64,000 bases of DNA from contig NZ_QXEC01000013.1 in NCBI RefSeq assembly GCF_003583405.1, positions 92,932 through 156,931 on the forward strand. The letters are read 5' to 3'. A model generated the notes under the pieces. It ran no database searches, was not told where the DNA came from, and saw only the letters and a program-made list of their open reading frames with translations. Positions within the stretch are counted from its first letter, which is position 1. Each line of letters begins with the position of its first letter. The stretch comes from Micromonospora radicis (GTDB lineage: Bacteria; Actinomycetota; Actinomycetes; Mycobacteriales; Micromonosporaceae). Positions 16,765 to 25,791 of this stretch are shown in pieces. The translations under genes were made by a program, and so were the position numbers.

Positions 16765-17856
16765 ATGACCGCCACTGTTCCGCGACCGGACACCAGTGGA
16801 TCCCTCCGGCGCCGTCTGTGGCGGCTCGCCGAGACGGTGACCACCCCGGTACTGCCCGGTGACTACCTCGACCTGGTCGCCCCGCTACGAGCCGGCGCCG
16901 ACCTGCGGGGCCGGATCCTCGACGTACGCCCGGAGACCCCGGACGCGGCGACCGTGCTGATCCAACCCGGCCGCAGCTGGCGGGGACACCGGCCGGGCCA
17001 GTACGTCCGGCTCGGCGTCGACGTCGACGGTGTGCGCCAGTGGCGGGCCTACTCGGTCACCTCCGCGCCGGGACGGCGCGGCGACCCGATCTCGGTGACC
17101 GTCAAGGCGATCCCCGACGGGGTGGTCAGCAACCACCTCGTCCGCCGGATCCGCCCGGGCACCATCGTGCAGCTCGACCAGGCGTGCGGCGACTTCGTAC
17201 TGCCGCAGCCGGCACCGCCCCGGGTGCTGTTCCTGACCGCGGGCAGCGGCATCACCCCGGTCGCCGGGATGCTGCGCGGCGGCGCGCTGGCCGGCACCGA
17301 CGTGGTGCTGGTGCACTCCGCGCCGACCGCCGACGACGTGGTCTTCGGCCCGGAACTGCGCGACCTCGCCGAACGCGGCGCGATCCGGCTGGTCGAACGG
17401 CACACCACCGTCGACGGCCTGCTCGACGTGGCCGAACTCGACACCCTGGTCCCCGACCACCTGGAGCGCGAGACCTGGGCCTGCGGCCCGGTCGGGCTGC
17501 TCGACGCGGTCGAGCGGCACTGGTCGGCGCGGGACCGCGTGGACCGGCTGCACACCGAGCGGTTCCGGCCCACCGTGATCACCGCCGGAGAGGGCGGCAC
17601 GGTCACCTTCACCCGTTCGTCGGTGACCGTCGAGGCCGCCGGCGCCACCCCGCTGCTCGACGCCGGAGAGAACGCCGGGGTGCTGATGCCCTCGGGCTGC
17701 CGGATGGGCATCTGCTTCGGCTGCGTGCTGCCGCTGCGTCAGGGCGCGGTCCGCGACCTGCGCAACGGACAGCTCACCACCGCCCTGCCGGGTGACGGCG
17801 TACGCGTGCAGACCTGTGTGTCAGCCGCCGCCGGCCCGTGCGAACTCGAGATCTGA
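16765..17856 (+). CDS. Ferredoxin reductase-type electron-transfer protein for the desaturase
   Basis: The 363-aa flavoprotein carries an FNR-like FAD domain (RAYSVTSAPG near residue 95), an NAD(P)H-binding domain (FLTAGSGITPVAGML) and a C-terminal plant-type [2Fe-2S] domain with Cys312, Cys317, Cys320 and Cys351. This is the layout of Rv3230c, the NADPH oxidoreductase that feeds electrons to DesA3 in Mycobacterium tuberculosis. The downstream gene is a DesA3-like desaturase 16 nt away, so the same partnership is very likely. The ATG at 16765 is chosen; an in-frame ATG at 16738 is possible. Confidence 0.9.
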   Translation: MTATVPRPDTSGSLRRRLWRLAETVTTPVLPGDYLDLVAPLRAGADLRGRILDVRPETPDAATVLIQPGRSWRGHRPGQYVRLGVDVDGVRQWRAYSVTSAPGRRGDPISVTVKAIPDGVVSNHLVRRIRPGTIVQLDQACGDFVLPQPAPPRVLFLTAGSGITPVAGMLRGGALAGTDVVLVHSAPTADDVVFGPELRDLAERGAIRLVERHTTVDGLLDVAELDTLVPDHLERETWACGPVGLLDAVERHWSARDRVDRLHTERFRPTVITAGEGGTVTFTRSSVTVEAAGATPLLDAGENAGVLMPSGCRMGICFGCVLPLRQGAVRDLRNGQLTTALPGDGVRVQTCVSAAAGPCELEI

Positions 17857-17872
17857 TCGGAGAACCGCCGAC

Positions 17873-19042
17873 GTGACCGTCATCCAGAAGAAGGCCGACA
17901 ACCCGATCGCGCACCTGAGCGCCGAGGACATCGAGACGCTCGGCAAGGAACTCGACGCCATCCGGGAACGGGTGATCGCCGACCGGGGCGAGCGGGACGC
18001 CGCGTACATCCGCAAGGTCATCTCGACCCAGCGCAAGCTGGAGGTCAGCAGCCGGGTGGTGCTGCTGTTCTCGCTGTTCCCGCCGGCCTGGCTCGTCGGC
18101 ACGGCCGGGCTCGCAGTGGCCAAGATCCTGGAGAACATGGAGATCGGGCACAACGTCCTGCACGGCCAGTGGGACTGGATGCGCGACCCGAAGATCCACT
18201 CGACCGCCTGGGAGTGGGACCACGCCACCCCCGCCGAGCAGTGGAAGCAGTCGCACAACGAGCTGCACCACCGCTACACCAACGTGGTCGGCAAGGACAA
18301 CGACCTCGGCTACGGCATCATGCGGGTCGACGAGGACCAGCCCTGGCACCCGGCGTACCTGGGCCAGCCGTTCTACAACTTCCTCAACGCCTGCTTCTTC
18401 GAGTACGGCGTGGCCGCGTACGACCTGGACCTGGGACAGAAGCTGAAGAACGGCGGGCACAAGGATCCGGTGTTCCGGGCCCAGCTCCGCGCCGCCGGCC
18501 GGAAGATCCGCCGCCAGGTCCTCAAGGACTACCTGCTGTTCCCGCTGCTGTCCGGTCCGTCGTTCTTCCACACCATGGCCGCCAACTTCACCGCGAACCT
18601 GATCCGCAACCTGTGGAGCCACTCGGTGATCATGTGCGGGCACTTCCCGGAGGGCGTGGAGACCTTCTCGAAGACCTCGATCGAGGGCGAGACCCGCGGC
18701 GAGTGGTACCTGCGGCAGATGCTCGGCTCGGCCAACATCAGCGGCAGCCGGCTGATGCACATCATGACCGGCAACCTGTCGTACCAGATCGAGCACCACC
18801 TCTTCCCGGACCTGCCCAGCAACCGCTACCAGGAGATCGCCCCCGAGGTACGCGCGCTGTTCGACCGGTACGGGCTGAGGTACACCACCGGCTCGCTGCC
18901 CCGGCAGGTCTTCTCCGCGTGGAAGAAGGTCTTCCGGCTCGCCCTGCCGAACCGGCGTCGGCCCGGCGTCTCCGACGACCGCCCGAACGGGCCCGCCACC
19001 GGGCCGTCCGCGCCCCGCACCCTCGCCACCGTGGGCGCCTGA
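17873..19042 (+). CDS. Membrane fatty-acid desaturase (DesA3-like)
   Basis: The 389-aa integral membrane di-iron desaturase has the three His boxes: GHNVLHG (near residue 93), SHNELHHRY (near 127) and QIEHHLFP (near 305), with hydrophobic helices between boxes 1 and 3. By analogy with DesA3 it introduces a double bond into acyl-CoA (stearoyl to oleoyl). The GTG start follows GGAGAA. It is co-transcribed with the reductase and is probably controlled by the divergent PucR protein. Confidence 0.92.
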   Translation: MTVIQKKADNPIAHLSAEDIETLGKELDAIRERVIADRGERDAAYIRKVISTQRKLEVSSRVVLLFSLFPPAWLVGTAGLAVAKILENMEIGHNVLHGQWDWMRDPKIHSTAWEWDHATPAEQWKQSHNELHHRYTNVVGKDNDLGYGIMRVDEDQPWHPAYLGQPFYNFLNACFFEYGVAAYDLDLGQKLKNGGHKDPVFRAQLRAAGRKIRRQVLKDYLLFPLLSGPSFFHTMAANFTANLIRNLWSHSVIMCGHFPEGVETFSKTSIEGETRGEWYLRQMLGSANISGSRLMHIMTGNLSYQIEHHLFPDLPSNRYQEIAPEVRALFDRYGLRYTTGSLPRQVFSAWKKVFRLALPNRRRPGVSDDRPNGPATGPSAPRTLATVGA

Positions 19043-19064
19043 CCCCGCCGCCGACGGATCCGGC

Positions 19065-19898
19065 TCAGCCGACCGCTGCCCGCACCCACTCCAACGCCGA
19101 CTCCGCATGACGCAGCACCGAGATGTGCCCGTCGCGCGGTGACCGGCGCAGGGCGGCGGTCGGGCAGTGGCCCGCCAGCCACTCGGCGTGCGCTACCGGC
19201 GCGATGCCGTCCCGGTCACCGTGCAGCAGGAGCAGGGGCGCACCGATCCGGGCCGGCGCGACGCCCCACGGCGAGACGTAGGCGAGGTCGTCGTCGACCA
19301 GCCCGCCCGGATCGCCCTGCTGGGCCGGCCCGACCACGCTGCCGAACCACGACCAGGCGCCGGCCAGGGCCGCCTCGTCCGCCTCGGTGAACTCCGGGTC
19401 GTACTCGGCGCCGGAGGCCTCGTGCCGCTCCTTCGCGTCGCGTCCCGCGGCGGCGGCCCGCAGCGACGCCACGCCCGAGGCGATCATGCCGGCGTACCAG
19501 TCCAGCCCCTCGGCGTCGTACGGCGCCAGCGACGCGGCGGCGACCACCGCCGTCACCCGGTCGGGCAGCAGCGCCGCGCAGGCCAACGCGTGCGAGGCGC
19601 CCCCGGAGTGACCCATCACCGCGAAGCGCGCGACGTCGCGGGCGTCGGCGACGGTCGCGGCGTACCCGGCGGCGTCAGCGAGTCGGCGACCGGGGCGGCG
19701 CGGCGACCCGCCGTAGCCGGGGCGGTCGTAGGAGAGCCACCGCAGGCCGAGCCGATCCGCGGCGGCGAAGAGCGGCGCGGGCGGCGAACCGATGTTGGGG
19801 GTGCCGTGGTGCCAGAGCACCGCCGGCCGGTCGCCGCCGGTGTCGTAGCCGTGCAGCACACCGCCGTCGGGCAGTTCGGCATCGAACTCGATCACCAC
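19065..19898 (-). CDS. Alpha/beta hydrolase
   Basis: The 277-aa protein has the oxyanion motif HHGTPNIGSPP, a nucleophile elbow VMGHSGGASHAL (Ser near residue 97) and a C-terminal His in PRDGHISVLRH. The Asp is in LLLLHGDRDGIAPV. All triad residues are present, so it should be an active hydrolase of the lysophospholipase/esterase type; the substrate is not evident. It is convergent with the desaturase gene (22-nt gap). Confidence 0.85.
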   Translation of the reverse strand: MVIEFDAELPDGGVLHGYDTGGDRPAVLWHHGTPNIGSPPAPLFAAADRLGLRWLSYDRPGYGGSPRRPGRRLADAAGYAATVADARDVARFAVMGHSGGASHALACAALLPDRVTAVVAAASLAPYDAEGLDWYAGMIASGVASLRAAAAGRDAKERHEASGAEYDPEFTEADEAALAGAWSWFGSVVGPAQQGDPGGLVDDDLAYVSPWGVAPARIGAPLLLLHGDRDGIAPVAHAEWLAGHCPTAALRRSPRDGHISVLRHAESALEWVRAAVG

Positions 19899-20021
19899 GG
19901 CGTGAGCATAGCCGCTCGCGTCGCGGCCGGGCCGTCCGCGGCGAACAGGTCCGCCGCAACGGCGGCCACCCGCGCCTGCGGTGACCGCTGTTCCGGCGGC
20001 GTGGCGACGATCAGCGTCCGG

Positions 20022-20198
20022 TCAGCGGCGGCTGGGATGGTGCTGCATCGACCGCCGACCCTTGACGAACGCCAGGATGATCACCCCGGCGAGGGCGATC
20101 AGCCCGATGATGACCAGCCAGCGGACCGCCTCGAGGAGTAGCCCGAGCAGGATGATCACGCCGGCGATCACGCCGACGACCCAGAGCAGCGCGCGCAT
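20022..20198 (-). CDS. Small two-helix membrane protein
   Basis: The 58-aa protein consists of two hydrophobic helices (about residues 3-22 and 26-44) and a basic tail GRRSMQHHPSRR. The ATG at 20198 has a strong AGGAGGTGGAG just upstream; a longer frame to 20300 has no such site. Proteins of this kind are common in actinobacteria and uncharacterised. I do not recognise a function. Confidence 0.7.
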   Translation of the reverse strand: MRALLWVVGVIAGVIILLGLLLEAVRWLVIIGLIALAGVIILAFVKGRRSMQHHPSRR

Positions 20199-20341
20199 CT
20201 CCACCTCCTGAACCGGCCACCGGGTCGGTCCGGGCGGCCTGCCGACACTGCTACCCGAAAGTGACCAGGTCATGCCGGGGTCCGCGAGACATCGACGCAA
20301 CGCATATCCTGTCCGCCGAGCGCATCGCCGGAGGGAAGCCC

Positions 20342-21724
20342 ATGCCGTCGCGGCAGGACCAGCTGCACTCGTACCAGTTCACCATCCAGCGGGTGGTCGC
20401 CGCCCTGGTGCTGCGGGAGACCGATCCGCCGCAGTCGCCGTTGCGCCGGCTCGCCGGAGCGGCCCTGGCCAGCGTGCTGGTGGCGGCGATCGGGCTCGGT
20501 GGTTCCGCCCTCTACGGCCTGTTCGTCGGTGGCGGCGCGAAGTGGCGCGACAGCGGTGCGGTCATCGTGGAGAAGGAGTCGGGCGCCCGGTTCGTCTACC
20601 GCGACGAGAAGCTGCACCCGGTGCTCAACTACGCCTCGGCGCTGTTGATAACCGGCGCGCAACGACCGCGGACGGTGCTGGTGTCCCGCCGGTCGATCGA
20701 CGGCGTACCCCGTGGCCTGCCGTTGGGCATCGCCGACGCACCCGACTCACTGCCCGCGCCCGGGCGACTGGCCACCGCACCCTGGACGGTCTGCTCGGTG
20801 CACCCGCCCCCGGCCGGCGGGGGCCGACCCCGGTCGGTGCTGACCGTCGGCGCCGCCGCCGACGGTCGCCCGCTGGGCGCGGAGGCGCTGCTGCTGCGCG
20901 ATCCGGGCGGCCGGCTGCACCTGGTCTGGCAACAGCGCCGGCACCTGATCCGCGACGCCGACCGGGTGCTCGCCGCGCTGGCGACCACCCGGTCCCGCGC
21001 CGTCCCGGTCGCCGCAGCGCTGCTCAACACCGTCCCGGCCGGACGGGACCTGGCCCCACTGGACCTGCCCGACCTCGGTGAGCCCTCCACCCGGGTCACC
21101 GACGCCCGGATCGGTGACGTGCTGCTGGTGACCAACTCCGGCGGCGCCCGGCAGTACGCGGTGGTGCTGCGCGACGGGCTCGCCGGGATCACCGAGTTGC
21201 AGGCGGCCGTGCAACTGGCCCGGACTGGCCAACGCGAGCCGGAACAGATCAGCCTCGGCCGGTTCGCCACCCTGCCCCAGTCGGCCGACCTCGCCCCCGG
21301 TGGACCGGACGCGCCACCGGGCACCCCGCCCCGGCTGGCCACCGTGGACTCGCCGGTACTCTGCGCCCAGGTCGGCGACGACACCGGCGCGGTCGACCTG
21401 CGCCTCGGCGGCGACCTGCCGGACCTGACCACCGCCGCGCCCACCGGTCGCGGGTCGGGCGGCCCGGTCACCGCCGAGCAGGTGCTGGTGGAGCCGGGCC
21501 GGGGCGCCCTGGTCGAATCCGTGGCCTCGCCCGGCGCCACCGGCGGGGCGATCTCCGTGGTGACCGATCTGGGCCGCCGGCACGTACTGGCCGACGCCGA
21601 GGTGTCGGCCATGCTCGGCTACGGGCAGGTGCGCCCGGTGCGGCTGCCGGCGGGCCTGGTCAGCCTGATCCCCGCCGGGGCGGCCCTGGACCCACGGGCC
21701 GCCCGGCAACCGGCCACCCCCTGA
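20342..21724 (+). CDS. eccB: Type VII secretion membrane protein EccB
   Basis: EccB is a core membrane component of ESX/type VII secretion, with one TM helix and a large extracytoplasmic domain. The 460-aa protein shows the family start SRQDQLHSYQFTIQRVVAAL and RETDPPQSPLRRL, a TM helix near residues 40-65, and a repeat-rich external domain. The ATG at 20342 follows GGAGGGAAG. No eccC, eccD, eccE, mycP or esx genes lie in the window, so it is separated from the rest of its locus or acts elsewhere. Confidence 0.9.
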   Translation: MPSRQDQLHSYQFTIQRVVAALVLRETDPPQSPLRRLAGAALASVLVAAIGLGGSALYGLFVGGGAKWRDSGAVIVEKESGARFVYRDEKLHPVLNYASALLITGAQRPRTVLVSRRSIDGVPRGLPLGIADAPDSLPAPGRLATAPWTVCSVHPPPAGGGRPRSVLTVGAAADGRPLGAEALLLRDPGGRLHLVWQQRRHLIRDADRVLAALATTRSRAVPVAAALLNTVPAGRDLAPLDLPDLGEPSTRVTDARIGDVLLVTNSGGARQYAVVLRDGLAGITELQAAVQLARTGQREPEQISLGRFATLPQSADLAPGGPDAPPGTPPRLATVDSPVLCAQVGDDTGAVDLRLGGDLPDLTTAAPTGRGSGGPVTAEQVLVEPGRGALVESVASPGATGGAISVVTDLGRRHVLADAEVSAMLGYGQVRPVRLPAGLVSLIPAGAALDPRAARQPATP

Positions 21725-21767
21725 CCCAGTGGGGGGCGGCCGGCCGCCGGGCCTCGTCGAACCGACG

Positions 21768-24700
21768 TCACAGGTTCGCGCAGTACCCGACGCTGAAGGT
21801 GCTCGCACCGGGGGCGAGGGTCCTGTTCCAGTCGACACCCCGGATCCGGTACGTGTCACCGGTCAGCCGCTCCCGCCGGAAGTTCCACGCGTCGTAGACG
21901 TCGCCCTCGAGGTCGACCACGGCGGCCCACTCGACCGGCCGGTCGCCGGTGTTGGTGGCGGTGATGGTGGCGCAGTAACCGCCACCGCTGTCGGAGTTCC
22001 ACCGGGCGACCGTGGTCAGCTGCACGTCCACGTTGGAGCCCACGACCAGCTGGCCGACCCCCCAGCGGGCGGTGCTCTGGTAGCCCGCACCCTCCTGTTC
22101 GGCCCAGTTGCGGATCGACGTACGGGCACCGTTGGACGCGTCGTTGACCTGGAAGTCCAGGCCGTGGAAGGTGTCGAGGCCGCCGTACTCGAGCAGGCTG
22201 ATCGCCGCCTCGACCGTGTAGCCGGTCGCGGTGCGTACGGCCGCGCTGTCCAGCCGAGCCGCCTGGAACGCCTCGTCGCCGGTGCCGAACGACACCACGT
22301 TGTCGGCGTTGATCCGGATCTGCGTGTCGTCGTAGCGGTAGCTGCCGTTCTTGGCGTTGCCGGCGTCGACGTAGATCTCGACCGAGTCCTGGGTCCACGG
22401 ATCGGAACCGGAGACGTCCACCACCGGGTCGGTGACCTCCGCCAGCACGTAGAGCGTCTGACCCCGCCACAGGGTGCGCACCGTCGCGGTCGCCCCGTCG
22501 GTGCCGGATACCTGCTTCGCCGTGGTCACCGTGGCGGCCTGCGCCCAGGCCGCGTCCACCGCGCCGTCGATGACCGGCGCGGTCGCTGCCTGCCGCACCG
22601 CCACGTACGACAGCTCCTCCACCAGGGTCAGGGTGCCCACCGCGCCCGGGGTGTTCCAGCCGGAGGTGCTGCCGTCGTCGCTGACCCGCACGTCGAGGGT
22701 GACCGCGTCGCTCCGGGTGGCGTCGCTCAGCGGCAGGTGGGCGACCAGGTGGTAGCCGCCGTCACGGCCGGTCGCCACGGCCGGTACGTCCCCGCTGCCC
22801 TCGCGGTCGACCCGGTAGGTCTCGCCGTCGAGGACGAAGCTGACCCGGTCGCTCCCGTCGACCGTGCTGTCGTCCACCGTCACGTACGCGGTCAGGTGGT
22901 CCGGCGCCCAGCGCAGCTGGAACCGGGCCTTCTCCGCCACCTTGTGCAGCGGCAGCTGGCGCCAGGTCGGATCCTTCGGCGCGGCGGCGGTCAGCGGCAC
23001 GTCACCGGCGAAGACGTTGGCGGTGCGCAGCCGCGCGGGCAGCTCACCGTCGACCACCCCGTGGTACGCGGGCTTGGCCCGCAGGTTGTCGTCGAAGACC
23101 AGCGGGGCGCCGTTGCCGGAGCGCCACGAGCGACCGTCGGTGAGCCCCCAGACCGTGACGGCCAGCAGATCCTCGGCGTACGCCCGGAAGATCCGGAAGG
23201 CGTCCCGGTAGTAGTAGCCCTGGTCGATCAGCTTCGCCTGGGTCACCGGGGTACCGGTGGTGACGTCGAGTTCGGTGACCGCCTGGACCACCGGCAGGTC
23301 CGCGAAGGACTCCAGCGCGACCTCCAGGTCCCGCACCGGCGTGGCCAACGAGACGTGGAACTGGTGACCCACCCCGTCGACCGGTACGCCGCGCGCCAGC
23401 AGCCGCTGCACCAGCGCCTTGTACCGGGACTGCTTGCCGCTCTGCTCGGTGTTGTAGTCGTTGATGAACAGGGTGACCGGACGATCGGCGCCCTCGGCCG
23501 CGTAGACGTCGTTGAACGCCTCGTCGGCGTACTCGAACGTCAGGTCGATGAAGTTCTCGCCGAGGATCCGGTACCACTCGCTGCGGCGCAGGCCGTCGGC
23601 GTACTCTCCGCTGTCGCTGACCACCTCGTTGATCGCGTCGAACGCGTACAGCGGGTTGGTGGCGGAGCCGAACGCGCCGTACCGCTCGCTGAGCGACCCG
23701 GCGACGTCGAAGATGTGGGTGCGCAGCCGTTCGCGCAGCACCTGCTGGTCGGCCGCCGACGTGCCGAGCGGCTGCCCGGCGGCGTTGGTGAAGAACCAGT
23801 CCGGAGTCTGGCTGTGCCAGACCAGTACGTGGCCGTAGACCCGCAGGTCGTTGTCCCGGGCGAAGTCCATCATGGCCAGCGCCTGCTCGTGCGGGCGGAA
23901 GGTGCCCTCGGCGTCGTACCAGGCCTCGGGCTTCATGTGGTTCTCCGGCGTGATCTGGTTGAAGTGCCGGGTCAGCAACTGGGCGGCGGCGCCGACCGTC
24001 TCCCGGCTGTCGATCGCCACACCGACCGGGAAGTCGGTGGTCTCGTGGATGCCGGTGAGGTCCTCGACGACGGGCGGCTCGGGCACCCGCACGACGATGT
24101 CGTCGACGAGGAAGTCGCTGGTGTTGCCGACCACGTCCGAGCCCTGCCAGCGGGTCTCGAAGTAGAGTGACGCGCTGTCCGCGGCGGGCATGGTGAAGCG
24201 CGCGGTCACCCGCGTCCACCCGGTGTTGGTCACCGTCTCGAACTGGGCGAGGGTGCTGAACGACTGGCTGTCGCCGGTGGCGCTGGCCAGGCTGAGCCAG
24301 ATCTGGTCGGTCGGCTGGCCCTCGGCGAACCGCAGCCAGGCGTCGAGTTCGTAGCTCACCCCCGCCTCGAACAGCCCGGTCACGTCGCGGCCCAGGCCGG
24401 CGCCCTGGTTGACCCGGTCGCTGACCAGCGCGGCGGAGGCGCCACCGTGGGCGACGTCGGTGAGCGTGACGGTCGGGGCGCCGGGGCCGCTGTCGCGTGG
24501 GCCCCAACCGTCCAGCCCGGCCTCGAAGTCGGTGTCGACCACGACGGTGCCCGGCGTCGGCCCGCCACCGCCGTCCGGCGCGGTGATCGACACGTCGTCG
24601 AGGAGGAACGGGGTGTCGCCCTCGGCCTCGACGTAGAGGGTGGCGGCGCCGAGCCCGTCGGGCAGCGTGTAGTCGCCGCCGATGCGGACCCACCCGTCCG

Positions 24701-25136
24701 CGGTGGTCGGCACGGCGGCGCCGATCCAGGTGTAGGTGTTGTCGCCACCCGCGGCCGGGGTCGACTCGACGGTGAAGTGCACCCCGGCGCTGCCCGCGGT
24801 GCCGGCGGGCAGCTTCACCCAGGCGCTGACCGTGTACCGGACCCCGGGTCGCAGCAGCGTGGTGGCGTTCGTCGCGGGGCCCTGCCAGTTGGCGGTGCGG
24901 CCGGTGACCGACAGGCTGTGGTCGCTCTCGTGGCCTTCGTCGGCGATGGCGAGGGTCACGTCACCGCGCGGCCCCCAGGGCGCGTACGAGCCGGCTTCGA
25001 AGTCGTTGTCGAGGGCGACCTGCGCGGCGGCCGGTGCGGGGGCGACGGTGATCGCGGCGACGAGGGTGGCGGCGCAGAGCGCGCCGAGAGTTCGTGATCG
25101 GCGGCGGGTTCGTGGGGACGGTTTCCAGAAGCGCAT
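21768..25136 (-). CDS. Secreted multimodular GH10 endo-1,4-beta-xylanase
   Basis: This 1122-aa enzyme starts with a signal peptide (residues 1-38, cut after APAAA). It has two CBM4/9-type modules (about 40-190 and 200-350), a GH10 catalytic domain (about 365-680), a CBM9 module (about 840-1020, PVIDGAVDAAW and DDTQIRIN) and a C-terminal CBM2 ending SVGYCANL. The GH10 catalytic pair is visible: acid/base Glu in AINEVVSDSG near residue 502 and nucleophile Glu in VTELDVTTG near 622. It should hydrolyse xylan outside the cell. A double TTCCGGAA element lies about 110 bp upstream. Confidence 0.93.
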   Translation of the reverse strand: MRFWKPSPRTRRRSRTLGALCAATLVAAITVAPAPAAAQVALDNDFEAGSYAPWGPRGDVTLAIADEGHESDHSLSVTGRTANWQGPATNATTLLRPGVRYTVSAWVKLPAGTAGSAGVHFTVESTPAAGGDNTYTWIGAAVPTTADGWVRIGGDYTLPDGLGAATLYVEAEGDTPFLLDDVSITAPDGGGGPTPGTVVVDTDFEAGLDGWGPRDSGPGAPTVTLTDVAHGGASAALVSDRVNQGAGLGRDVTGLFEAGVSYELDAWLRFAEGQPTDQIWLSLASATGDSQSFSTLAQFETVTNTGWTRVTARFTMPAADSASLYFETRWQGSDVVGNTSDFLVDDIVVRVPEPPVVEDLTGIHETTDFPVGVAIDSRETVGAAAQLLTRHFNQITPENHMKPEAWYDAEGTFRPHEQALAMMDFARDNDLRVYGHVLVWHSQTPDWFFTNAAGQPLGTSAADQQVLRERLRTHIFDVAGSLSERYGAFGSATNPLYAFDAINEVVSDSGEYADGLRRSEWYRILGENFIDLTFEYADEAFNDVYAAEGADRPVTLFINDYNTEQSGKQSRYKALVQRLLARGVPVDGVGHQFHVSLATPVRDLEVALESFADLPVVQAVTELDVTTGTPVTQAKLIDQGYYYRDAFRIFRAYAEDLLAVTVWGLTDGRSWRSGNGAPLVFDDNLRAKPAYHGVVDGELPARLRTANVFAGDVPLTAAAPKDPTWRQLPLHKVAEKARFQLRWAPDHLTAYVTVDDSTVDGSDRVSFVLDGETYRVDREGSGDVPAVATGRDGGYHLVAHLPLSDATRSDAVTLDVRVSDDGSTSGWNTPGAVGTLTLVEELSYVAVRQAATAPVIDGAVDAAWAQAATVTTAKQVSGTDGATATVRTLWRGQTLYVLAEVTDPVVDVSGSDPWTQDSVEIYVDAGNAKNGSYRYDDTQIRINADNVVSFGTGDEAFQAARLDSAAVRTATGYTVEAAISLLEYGGLDTFHGLDFQVNDASNGARTSIRNWAEQEGAGYQSTARWGVGQLVVGSNVDVQLTTVARWNSDSGGGYCATITATNTGDRPVEWAAVVDLEGDVYDAWNFRRERLTGDTYRIRGVDWNRTLAPGASTFSVGYCANL

Positions 25137-25246
25137 CGGCGGATTCCCTGTCGCTGTTCGGCGAATGGCGGAGGCGGTTGGTGCTGGTGACCCGGGACGG
25201 ATCCAAGCGCGTGCATGTTATGCCGAGCCGAAACGGATGGCTACAA

Positions 25247-25266
25247 CTTCCGGAAGTTTCCGGAAG
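25247..25266. promoter_or_regulatory. Double TTCCGGAA palindrome upstream of the xylanase
   Basis: TTCCGGAA occurs twice (25248-25255 and 25258-25265) separated by GT, which also creates CCGGAAGTTTCCGG (25250-25263) and ACTTCCGGAAGT (25246-25257). It lies 111 bp before the xylanase ATG in an otherwise featureless gap. Xylanase genes of Streptomyces are controlled through GAAA/TTTC inverted repeats, so a sugar-responsive repressor site is likely by analogy. Confidence 0.55.
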
Positions 25267-25357
25267 AGCGGAACCGGGCCGGCGGTGCGGTCGCCTCTGG
25301 TAAGCAACCCGTAGCGGGCCGGTCCGGTGCCGGCCCGAACCAGGGACGGGGGAGCGG

Positions 25358-25759
25358 GTGACCGGTGGTGCCGACCGTGATCGGGGACTGCTGTTGGCCG
25401 GGGTGCTGCTGGGCGCGGCGGGGATCTTCGACGCGGTGGCGGGCATCGGTGACCTGACCGCGCCCCGGTACGTCTCGGTCGGTGCCGGCGTGGTGCAGCA
25501 GCACCCCATCACCGGCTGGGCCTGGCTGCACCTGGTCGTCGGTGGGTTCACCACGCTGGCCGCGGCGCTGCTGCCGCTACGGCGGCGCTGGTCGGCCGGG
25601 CTGGCCCTGGTCGCGGTGGTGGCCTTCGTGGCGGTGCACCTGTTCTTCCTCGCCTACCACCCGATCCAGACGGTGATCTCGCTCGGGCTGGCGTTGGCCG
25701 CCGCCCGGCTGGTGGTCAGGCAGCGGCGGGCGCCGCCGGGCATCGAGCGCGCCTGGTAG
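25358..25759 (+). CDS. Small four-helix membrane protein (DUF7144-like)
   Basis: The 133-aa protein has four hydrophobic helices (about residues 9-30, 50-70, 77-97 and 100-120). The segment GWAWLHLVVGGFTTLAA between helices 1 and 2 resembles the conserved Trp-rich part of DUF7144 proteins. The GTG at 25358 follows GGGGAG. Function is unknown, and it stands between the divergent xylanase gene and a convergent membrane hydrolase gene. Confidence 0.7.
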   Translation: MTGGADRDRGLLLAGVLLGAAGIFDAVAGIGDLTAPRYVSVGAGVVQQHPITGWAWLHLVVGGFTTLAAALLPLRRRWSAGLALVAVVAFVAVHLFFLAYHPIQTVISLGLALAAARLVVRQRRAPPGIERAW

Positions 25760-25791
25760 GGCCGGCGTGCGGAGTCCCGGGCCGGCGGGGG

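Noticed and set aside
21729..24170. Plus-strand open frame of 813 codons
   Set aside because: Antisense to the xylanase; composition and lack of motifs mark it as a shadow.
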